A DNA stretch of 64,000 bases from Styela clava. Taxonomy: Eukaryota > Chordata > Ascidiacea > Stolidobranchia > Styelidae. Where the stretch lies: positions 684,501-748,500 of the forward strand of contig NC_135263.1 of assembly GCF_964204865.1 (NCBI RefSeq), given 5' to 3'. Numbering within the stretch: position 1 is the stretch's first letter; every line of letters begins with the position of its first letter. Shown piece by piece: positions 60,801 to 64,000 of the stretch. The position numbers and the translations under genes were made by a program. Under the pieces are notes generated by a model that saw only the letters and a program-made list of their open reading frames with translations, was not told the DNA's origin and did no database searches.

Positions 60801-60900
60801 GTCTTAACGCCTTAGCTATTAGTTAATCGTGTTCTTTTTTTAGAGTTCTGAGAGAGAATCTCGCAAAGCAAGTAGAGAAAGGAGTCGCCATGCCCGTTGA
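27867..60900 (+). CDS. THOC2: THO complex subunit 2, 38 exons, 1,398 aa
   Basis: Large scaffold subunit of the nuclear THO/TREX complex, which binds nascent mRNP and couples transcription to export. Exons: 27867-27946, 28743-28807, 29566-29657, 31293-31415, 31940-32061, 33782-33915, 34839-35002, 35765-35857, 36698-36835, 38417-38589, 38884-39082, 39695-39730, 40195-40325, 41526-41627, 42796-42880, 43702-43795, 44120-44200, 44949-45045, 45652-45769, 47671-47850, 48277-48441, 48851-48991, 49376-49513, 50222-50366, 50777-50934, 51613-51741, 52157-52297, 52626-52685, 53213-53325, 54183-54283, 54507-54567, 55398-55486, 56124-56270, 57748-57785, 58288-58323, 58770-58881, 60463-60521, 60844-60900. 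Phases agree throughout (4,197 nt). Landmarks: [10 protein letters not shown] (exon 6), LGFKFAHYQ (7), [11 protein letters not shown] (15), [10 protein letters not shown] (19), HLKLVGKL (20), CHDTLVQFG (21), [11 protein letters not shown] (26), [13 protein letters not shown] (29-30). From about residue 1,200 the tail is lysine/glutamate/serine/arginine-rich, ending RERSRHAR. It is about 200 residues shorter than the human protein. Start codon by homology; no transcript evidence. Confidence 0.93.
28895..29070 (+). mobile_element. SINE 3' fragment, THOC2 intron 2
   Basis: Matches the body and tail of the 27219-27558 SINE (CTTCCTCCA..ATCAAGTCC, GGTAACAGAACGAGAGGCCGTGG, CTATCGGCTTTCCTCTC). A second, more diverged fragment lies at about 29345-29535. 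Confidence 0.65.
29809..30363. mobile_element. hAT-like element with 8-bp target duplication, outer
   Basis: Ends CAGGGGCGTGGCCAG and TTGCTACGCCCCTA, flanked by ACTGAATG at 29801-29808 and 30364-30371. A related element with GGCGTAGCC ends is at 40722-41184. It lies in THOC2 intron 3 and contains a second element at 29929-30235. Confidence 0.75.
29929..30235. mobile_element. hAT-like MITE, nested inner element
   Basis: Ends CAGACATGGGCAAAG and GTGCCCACCCCTG, flanked by GTCTTAAG (29921-29928) and GTCTTGAG (30236-30243), agreeing at 7 of 8 positions. Non-coding, about 307 bp, inserted into the 29809-30363 element. Confidence 0.75.
30822..31035 (+). repeat. Dispersed 'ATCGATC-palindrome' repeat, copy 1
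   Basis: Family of up to about 300 bp. It starts with a palindrome-like TTATCGATCTTAAGATCGGTAAG, then a TGTCTGTCTG microsatellite, a GCGATATCTCACGAA block, an AATTATGTCGTATAATTAG block and a GATATTCTCGTT end. Other copies: 34398-34640, 35394-35693, 39838-40048 (inverse), 46283-46676, 57317-57612, and a fragment at 62945-63056. A hAT-like end (GGGAACCACTG) follows near 31090. Class unknown. Confidence 0.7.
32098..32300. mobile_element. Palindromic MITE, degraded copy (intron 5)
   Basis: Inverted arms AAGTATGTAAACCAAGATGGCGGACACCGG and CCGGTGTCCACCATCTTGGCGCACATACTT enclose a central AACCTGGTACACATACTAC-type segment. Same family as 42514-42743. Target duplication not recognisable. Confidence 0.65.
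32575..32795. mobile_element. Long-form MITE of the GGCGCTCC family (intron 5)
   Basis: Ends GGTACTCTCGTAGTATGTGTACC and GGTACACATACTTCTGGAGCGCC. The body has the conserved ATAATTTTATTCC, GTGTTAGCCAAGTGAATATAT and ACACAACTTGATGTAAAGTAG blocks. Related copies: 48537-48751, 50460-50650, 52335-52546, 55556-55746, 61656-61859, with fragments near 36014 and 38695. Confidence 0.75.
34398..34640 (+). repeat. Dispersed 'ATCGATC-palindrome' repeat, copy 2
   Basis: In THOC2 intron 6; starts with a degraded palindromic end and carries the GATGCACGCGATATCTCACGAA and ATTATGTCGTATAATTAG blocks. Confidence 0.65.
35394..35693 (+). repeat. Dispersed 'ATCGATC-palindrome' repeat, copy 3
   Basis: Near full-length copy in THOC2 intron 7, from TTATCGATCTTAAGATCG to CCGATATTCTCGTT, ending about 70 bp before exon 8. 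Confidence 0.7.
36014..36150. mobile_element. MITE fragment (intron 8)
   Basis: Left two thirds of the long-form GGCGCTCC-family MITE, from TGTAGTGTATGTACCGGGTTA to CATAGGCTTCAGCCCCTTTCA. Its right end is replaced by a partial duplicate of the exon 8 border (36152-36190). Confidence 0.65.
36152..36168 (+). other. Candidate cryptic microexon (copy of THOC2 exon 8 end)
   Basis: A 17-nt block between a strong acceptor (CCCCTTTCAG) and donor (GTAAGTATCT) that copies the exon 8 end and following intron start at 35838-35875. In the exon 8 phase it contains TAG. It could be spliced in only as a frame-disrupting exon; usage is unknown. Confidence 0.4.
36287..36490 (-). mobile_element. SINE, inverse orientation (intron 8)
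   Basis: Reverse complement of the 27219-27558 SINE: a GGATAGGATTTACATATTTATCCC tail, a GCGAACCACGGCCTCTCGTC body and a degraded tRNA-like head ending in CCGCCGTCGCC. Confidence 0.72.
37480..37574 (+). mobile_element. SINE fragment split by hAT insertion (intron 9)
   Basis: SINE body (CTAATCCCATACTCGACTTGGA...TCGGCTGTC) that resumes after the hAT-like element at 38206 with GTGTAAACCCTATCTTGTCC. The hAT target duplication GTGTAAAC is SINE sequence. Confidence 0.68.
37575..38205. mobile_element. hAT-like element, 631 bp, exact 8-bp target duplication
   Basis: Ends CAGGGGTGGGCAAC and GTTACCCACCCCTG. GTGTAAAC flanks it at 37567-37574 and 38206-38213. Non-coding. Internal hAT-like end motifs (CGAGAACCC near 37705, CCCGACCCCTGCTCTA near 38010) suggest a second element nested inside. 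Confidence 0.82.
39838..40048 (-). repeat. Dispersed 'ATCGATC-palindrome' repeat, inverse copy
   Basis: In THOC2 intron 12; reverse complement of the family, from TAATTATACGACATAATTCATCC to TCAATATCGATAAG. Confidence 0.68.
40461..40564. mobile_element. Palindromic MITE, 104 bp, exact 8-bp target duplication
   Basis: Ends GGAGCTCCCGAAGTATGTGCACCA and TGGTGCACATACTTCTGGAGCACT. GAGAAAAG flanks it at 40453-40460 and 40565-40572. Nearly the whole element folds on itself, with a GTTAGGGTT centre. Confidence 0.85.
40722..41184. mobile_element. hAT-like element with CAGTGGCGTAGCC-type ends
   Basis: Ends CATGGGCGTAGCCAG and CTGGCTACGCCACTG; flanks CCAGTCTG and TCAGTCTT agree at 6 of 8. Related to 29809-30363. 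A palindromic MITE is nested inside at 40863-41084. Confidence 0.72.
40863..41084. mobile_element. Palindromic MITE, 222 bp, nested, exact 8-bp target duplication
   Basis: Ends GGTGCTCCTGAAGTATGCGAACCA and TGGTTCGCATACTTCGGGGACACC. AAAAAGCA flanks it at 40855-40862 and 41085-41092. It sits inside the hAT-like element 40722-41184. Confidence 0.85.
41361..41469. mobile_element. Palindromic MITE, 109 bp
   Basis: Ends GGACCTCCAGAAGTATGTGCACCA and TGGTGCACATACTTCGGGAGCGCC; flanks GAACATTG and GTGCATTG agree at 6 of 8. It ends 56 bp before THOC2 exon 14. Confidence 0.8.
41733..41970 (+). mobile_element. SINE copy (intron 14)
   Basis: tRNA-like head (GATGTAGCTAATCGTGCTAAG), the TTACTCTGCGTGGGTACGCAGGTT block and body match 27219-27558. 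The tail is truncated. Confidence 0.72.
42153..42379. mobile_element. Palindromic MITE, 227 bp (intron 14)
   Basis: Ends GGCGCTCTTGTGCTATGTGCACCA and TGGTGCACATACCACGGGAGCGCC, with a long inverted interior. Only a weak target duplication is seen. Confidence 0.72.
42514..42743. mobile_element. Palindromic MITE, 230 bp, exact 8-bp target duplication
   Basis: Ends GGTACTCCCGAAGTATGTGAACCA and TGGCTCACATACTTCGGGAGCACC. ATAAAACT flanks it at 42506-42513 and 42744-42751. It ends 52 bp before THOC2 exon 15. Confidence 0.85.
42933..43175 (+). mobile_element. SINE copy (intron 15)
   Basis: Head GGCGCGGCG..., GTTAGGAATACGCTCTCCGCCGCACC block and body (GTGCGAGGGGATTGCTG, ATAACCGCTGGTCGGTAA) match the 27219-27558 family. 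Confidence 0.72.
43335..43624 (+). mobile_element. hAT-like MITE, 290 bp, upstream of THOC2 exons 16-17
   Basis: Ends CAGGGTGGCCCAAAC and TTGGACCACCCTG. Flanks TGCTATAC (43327-43334) and TGCTAGAC (43625-43632) agree at 7 of 8. A related copy in the opposite orientation is at 44260-44679. Confidence 0.82.
44260..44679 (-). mobile_element. hAT-like MITE, 420 bp, inverse copy downstream of exon 17
   Basis: Right end TTTGGACCACCCTG; the left end lacks about 17 bp of terminal repeat. AACTAGAC occurs exactly on both sides (44252-44259 and 44680-44687). Its reverse complement matches much of 43335-43624. Another hAT-like end (CAGTGGTTCCCAG) starts near 44691. Confidence 0.8.
45108..45160 (-). mobile_element. 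SINE fragment (intron 18)
   Basis: Inverse SINE body segment (ACATGGCGAACCACGGCCTTTTGTC, CCCATGTCTGGTATGG). Too short to date or orient further. Confidence 0.5.
46283..46676 (+). repeat. Dispersed 'ATCGATC-palindrome' repeat with expanded TCTG run
   Basis: In THOC2 intron 19. It starts TTACTTATCGATCTTAAGATCGG, has an enlarged TGTCTGTCTG/TGTGTG tract at 46325-46358, and ends CCGTTATTCTCGTT. About 95 bp of extra sequence lies near its 3' half. Confidence 0.68.
48537..48751. mobile_element. Long-form MITE (intron 21)
   Basis: Ends GTACTCCCGTAGTGTGTGTACCAGG and GGTACACATACTTCTGGAGCGCC; the body matches 32575-32795. Confidence 0.75.
50460..50650. mobile_element. Long-form MITE, left-truncated (intron 24)
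   Basis: Body blocks TTTTCCTTATTTTAGTTCTAAT and ACACAACTTGATGTAAAATAG, ending ATACTTCTGGAGCGCC; the left terminus is missing. Confidence 0.65.
50962..51323. mobile_element. hAT-like MITE, second copy of 3673-4031
   Basis: Ends CAGGGGTGCGCAAC and GTTGCACACCCCTG; interior GGCCAAATAGAAATAACTGGG and GGGCCGCACAT blocks match the copy at 3673-4031. In THOC2 intron 25; no clear target duplication. Confidence 0.75.
51392..51540 (-). mobile_element. SINE, inverse (intron 25)
   Basis: Inverse SINE body: a TACATATTTATCCTGGGGGAGAGGA tail, then ACCACGGCCTCTCATCC and CCATGTCCAGTATGGTATTAG. Confidence 0.65.
52335..52546. mobile_element. Long-form MITE, inverse copy (intron 27)
   Basis: Starts GGCGCTCCAGAAGTGTGTGTACCA and ends GGTACACACACGCTATGGGAGTAC, with the long-form body in inverse orientation. 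Confidence 0.75.
52942..53051. mobile_element. Palindromic MITE, 110 bp
   Basis: Ends GGACCTCCTGAAGTATGTGCACCA and TGGTGTGCATACTTCAGGATTACC; flanks TGAATTTA (52934-52941) and TAAATTTA (53052-53059) agree at 7 of 8. Confidence 0.82.
53389..53752 (+). repeat. 34/36-bp minisatellite, about 10 units
   Basis: Ten units of AGATGGCTGAGCATG(A/G)(C/A)CAGTGATG... in two lengths, 34 bp (ending CAGTT) and 36 bp (ending CAGTTAC or, once, CAGTTGC), then a partial unit. Two internal variants (GACCAG and GGACAG) alternate among units. In THOC2 intron 29. Confidence 0.9.
54778..55280. mobile_element. MITE, about 500 bp, copy 2 (intron 31)
   Basis: Full-length partner of 26711-27211 with inverted ATGGACCTTTCCCCG ends. 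Similarity is high over the whole length. Confidence 0.78.
55556..55746. mobile_element. Long-form MITE (intron 32)
   Basis: Starts TAGTGTATGTACCAGGTTAGGG and ends CTCATACTTTTGTGGCGCTC; somewhat shortened body. A GGCGTAGCC-type hAT remnant (GAGGGTCTAAAAAAATTTTCAAGC to CTGACTACACCCTG) follows at about 55785-55905. Confidence 0.68.
56365..56790 (+). mobile_element. SINE, one or two degraded tandem copies (intron 33)
   Basis: Two heads are visible (GTTCGCAGGTTTGATTCCTGC near 56391 and GTTCGCCGGTTCAAATCATG near 56677), each followed by SINE body pieces. The first contains CAGTGATGTCATCAGTTA, also the core of the 53389-53752 minisatellite. Confidence 0.65.
57317..57612 (+). repeat. Dispersed 'ATCGATC-palindrome' repeat, full-length copy
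   Basis: From TTACTTATCGATCTTAAGATCGG to CCGATATTCTCGTT, about 296 bp, in THOC2 intron 33; the best reference copy for the family. Confidence 0.72.
58478..58690. mobile_element. Diverged fragment of the 500-bp MITE (intron 35)
   Basis: Blocks TGACCAATCAGCAAAA, GCATGGTTGTAAACATTGCCT and AGCTGTGATAGA match the first half of 26711-27211. Termini lost. Confidence 0.6.
58985..59190 (-). mobile_element. SINE 5' half, inverse (intron 36)
   Basis: Reverse-complement match to the SINE head and first body part (GGACCACCCTACGACAGTGAGGAGTCTAGCAATCC, GGGAACCCACACAGAGTAAT). Not a gene despite short ORFs here. Confidence 0.62.
60126..60149. repeat. Poly-C tract
   Basis: A run of more than 20 C residues in THOC2 intron 36, preceded by CG and followed by T and an A run. 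A second short C/A run lies at 60348-60365. Length is unreliable in most sequencing. Confidence 0.8.
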
Positions 60901-60916
60901 AATCACTGGAGCATGG

Positions 60917-60926
60917 AATAAATAAA
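60917..60926 (+). promoter_or_regulatory. Polyadenylation signal of THOC2
   Basis: Overlapping AATAAA hexamers at 60917-60922 and 60921-60926, 17 bp after the THOC2 stop codon. This implies a very short 3' UTR unless a later signal is used. Confidence 0.55.
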
Positions 60927-61112
60927 GAGCTTGAATTAAAACTATTTTGTATCATTGTAATATACTGTTTTGGCAGAATTATCAAATGAAAGAATGGCTT
61001 ATCTGTTGCCGCAATAAGATTTACAAAGATAGCACACCCTCTCTCAAGATTTAAATACAAAACAGTGCTCAAAATATGGACATGAAGAATATTGAATATA
61101 AAATTTCTCATA

Positions 61113-61466
61113 AACATGTGTTATATAGAAGTATATCTATGAATTAAAATAAAAAGGGCAAAATTTTTTGTTAGAAATATCAGGACTATAAGGAAATTAA
61201 AAAAAAAGTTTAAAGTACTAGCCTTCTAGTCGTTTTGACTGTCAAGTAACGAATTTTGACTGGCCCATTATTTGCGGAGATTTTTTGCAAACAAATAACA
61301 TAGACATGTGTTATATAGAAGTATATCAATGAATTAAAATAATTTAGTCAAAATTTTGTTAGAAATATCAGGATTATAAGGAAATTGAAAAAAAAAGTTT
61401 TGTCCGTCAAGAACCGAGAATTTAACTGGCCCATAATTTGCGAAGATTTTTTGCAAACAAATATTG
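61113..61466. repeat. Tandem duplication, about 187-bp unit, two copies
   Basis: CATGTGTTATATAGAAGTATATC... at 61116 recurs at 61303. Blocks GTTAGAAATATCAGGA, TATAAGGAAATT, ACTGGCCCAT and GATTTTTTGCAAACAAATA follow in both. The copies differ by substitutions and indels. Non-coding. Confidence 0.75.
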
Positions 61467-61655
61467 AGCAAAATGTACCATATGTACACTTTGTGTCCAG
61501 TAAAAATCGTTCAAAAAGCATATCGAGTCTTGATCTAATTGTTGAGTTAACCCAGAAAAAAATGAAAAATAAATCCTGATCTAATTTTGGATTAATATTT
61601 ATCATATTGTATAGATCGATGCCTTATGAATTCCCTCCCCAACATTAGAATTTTG

Positions 61656-61859
61656 GGTGCTCCAGAAGTGTACCAATATGGAGGTAACTTAATTTTGTTG
61701 CCTACTTTACATCAAGTTGTATAAAGGAACTGAAACCTATGGGCAGGGGGTACATTCACTTGGCTGACACTGACAGTCCCTAAAATCGTATTAAACCTAA
61801 AATAAGGAAAATCTGAATGAAATTACACCCTAACTTGGTACACACACTACGGGTGTACC
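61656..61859. mobile_element. Long-form MITE with 8-bp target duplication, downstream of THOC2
   Basis: Ends GGTGCTCCAGAAGTGTACCA and TGGTACACACACTACGGGTGTACC. Flanks GAATTTTG (61648-61655) and GAAATTTG (61860-61867) agree at 7 of 8. Inverse body of the 32575 type. Confidence 0.8.
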
Positions 61860-61867
61860 GAAATTTG

Positions 61868-62944
61868 TGGAAATCTCCAATGCACTGAATTTGTGAATGT
61901 ATCTCACTTTAATTAATGGTTGTTAGTTCGTCTGTTTACGGATAGCTATTTCAGTGTATGACAAGCTGTTAACATATAAAACCAAGAAGCTTCTAATTCT
62001 TCTATTACCAGGAACTGAAGGCGTCAGCATAGTAATTAAATTCTGTCTCAACTCAAAAACTACATCTGTCGCTTCATATACCTAAAAATGGCATGAGACA
62101 GGCGAATCCTAAAATACATACATTGGGCCTTTTTCTCGTTTATGATTTAATCTAGTTGTTTTACCATTGCTATAAATCAGTCTTTTCTCTGGTGCAGGAA
62201 AGAAGGAATGTTTAAAATGCATTAGGATTTCTTATCTCTCTGGTCTTATCATTCCTGCATCTGATTATTAAAATATGTTTGCCGTTATTTAGTCGGTTCT
62301 AATTGTATCGTCCTGCCTTGTCTTTGTGATATTAAAAAAATTGATAAATGTGTTGTTGTGATATCTAGGGCTCGGACATTGTTGGTATAAATAATGTAGT
62401 TATAGATTGATTTGTTAACCAGATACCACTAAAAATGGAAGCTCACCATTAGTGAAGAGACTATATTTTTTGGTCAAGACTTGCGGCACGACCATTCGAT
62501 CACCAAAGTGTGTGTGTTGTTGTGATACCTGGGGATCGGACATTGTTGGTATAAATATTGTAGTTTTAGATTGATTTGGTAAGACCATTCGTGAATTGTA
62601 ACTTTTTCATGTCACACCTACATGGCCCGCCAGTCTAGGTGTGCAAAAATTTTGGCCCAACCCTAACCCAGCTTAGGATCCCTGGGACTTTTCTTCCTCA
62701 GTAAAACTATATTCTTAGCATTTTCGCACATTTTTTGCGTTTGTATCATTTATTATTTTGAGAATTGGAAAAATAAAAATGGTCACGGCAACAAATAACT
62801 CTGTGGTATTTCAAGTCGGAGATAAAAAATATTATCTATCTATGTAATTTATCGTTGAGGATAATTGAACAATAATCCTACCGTATGCGTACATTTGGAT
62901 AGTGCAAGGAGCAATGTTCGAGGAAATTTACAAAATTTAGCCAT
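61868..62944. other. Non-coding; one imperfect direct repeat
   Basis: No gene seen. A block of about 70 bp (TTGTTGTGATATCTAGGGCTCGGACATTGTTGGTATAAAT...) at 62351-62418 recurs at 62517-62583. A hAT-like right-end piece (CATGGCCCGCCAGTCTAGG) lies near 62620. Confidence 0.5.
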
Positions 62945-63056
62945 CTGGTCCGTGAAATGATGAACGCACATGCAAAATTGGATTGGGTGGAGATTAATCC
63001 CCGCTTTCTTGAGATATCGCTTGCATCAGACAAACAGACAAAGATCGATAAGTAAT
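62945..63056 (-). repeat. Dispersed 'ATCGATC-palindrome' repeat, inverse fragment
   Basis: TCCGTGAAATGATGAACGCACATGCAAAATT to AAAGATCGATAAGTAA; the 5' third of the family in reverse orientation. Confidence 0.6.
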
Positions 63057-64000
63057 GATATTTTTACATCATGCACTCGGTCTATTACTGAATCTGTGAT
63101 AATATTATTTTTCGTCCTTGGTATTCATTTTTGATCCCGGTCTGTGTCCAATAACAAAAAATATGCTTTTCGTGAAAATTTTTCCATTGGACATGTCAGA
63201 CTTCAACCAACACATGACCTCTCTAAATCCTAAATTGCCCTTAGTAACTTCCATAATACCATTAAATTGCCGACTCGTTTCCTTTTTTCCTCGTATTTAT
63301 TTTTTATATATTTATATTTAATCTCATTTGTATCCACCTATGAATGAACTTATATATAGCACATACACAAGGGTCGGGAGCCTAGATGACTTTAATCGGT
63401 CTTGCACACCGACCCGCACAAAGCAATAATCAATTACTGTGGAATCTTTTCGTTATTGTATTATGTTTATATTAGTGTTGTTTTTGTGGCAATAAATCTC
63501 TCTCTCTCTCTAACTCAACACACTTCTAATGGGCGGTCCACATTTATTTTGCAATTTGTGATTGGTTGCGCCCACTCAAGCGTTTCTGAAACGCGTGGTC
63601 TCGATAGTTCGTACGATTTTATGTGTAAACATTAAATTATTCAGCGTAAATATGCCCCATTATTAGGGTTTCCTTTTGTCTGGGAGTGGAGTTTCAGCTT
63701 GGTGATTCATTCAACTCACTTTACCGGTAACGGGTTGTGGCGTTAAAGAAATATTAAATAGGGGTAGGGTATGGTAGTTGGGTTGGGTGACAGGTTAGGC
63801 GTCTGAACGTTCGTAAGTTTTGTTTTTATTACCCCTGTGACGTCACTCTGTCCCTAAGGCATTGTGTCATGTGAGTAATACCTGTAATACTGTACTTACT
63901 GACCCATGGCAGAACTCAGAAGAATGAGATATGGGTTATGCATAAGTAGCTCTCTGGCTTTATTTCTATATATTTATTTTGGGTCTGGACTGGATAGGAT
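63057..64000. other. Non-coding stretch to window end
   Basis: Only short ORFs without recognisable character. A CT microsatellite at about 63498-63512. I see no splice-linked coding exon, RNA gene or transposon terminus that I can support. Confidence 0.45.

Noticed and set aside
63360-63640. Possible gene or structured RNA near the right edge
   Set aside because: Only a short ORF and a microsatellite; no splice-linked or motif support.

Overview
The window is animal nuclear DNA: AT-rich, with GT-AG introns, gene-poor and full of transposons. Its one large host gene encodes the THO/TREX mRNA-export subunit THOC2, and its other host genes encode a small secreted C-type-lectin-like protein. 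A marine invertebrate deuterostome, perhaps an ascidian, fits the protein resemblance and the repeat mix (Gypsy LTR element, PHD-containing LINE, piggyBac, hAT-type MITEs, tRNA-derived SINEs). That is inference, and I do not name a species.

Layout. 1-872 holds the last two exons of a C-type-lectin-like gene that enters from the left. 873-4645 is its 3' flank plus old repeats. 4646-19182 is a Gypsy-type LTR retrotransposon whose gag is split by an inverse-oriented LINE. A 5,125-bp stretch across the gag/LINE junction is then duplicated in tandem without visible divergence. The Gypsy element has lost its 3' end, an RT motif-A aspartate is replaced, and pol has a homopolymer frameshift. 20464-22882 is a complete six-exon paralogue of the first lectin-like gene (210 aa, signal peptide, TATA box). 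The two paralogues share introns and 3' flank, but their last coding exon differs almost only by amino-acid-changing substitutions. 24582-26527 is a decayed piggyBac transposase gene.

27867-60900 is THOC2. I could join 38 exons with GT-AG borders and consistent phases into one 1,398-residue reading frame. Its introns hold most of the interesting non-coding structure: a MITE family of near-palindromes with 8-bp target duplications, at least six hAT-like elements (some nested, with 8-bp duplications), a tRNA-derived SINE family, a roughly 300-bp dispersed repeat with a palindromic end, a 34/36-bp minisatellite, and an inverted pair of hAT-like elements flanking exons 16-17. 60927-64000 is non-coding, with a tandem repeat, another MITE and repeat fragments.

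The host genes are unrelated in function. The lectin-like pair is probably secreted recognition or adhesion protein; THOC2 is the nuclear scaffold coupling transcription to mRNA export. All positions were read by eye. Exon borders rest on splice consensus, phase and resemblance to the known THOC2 family, not on transcripts.
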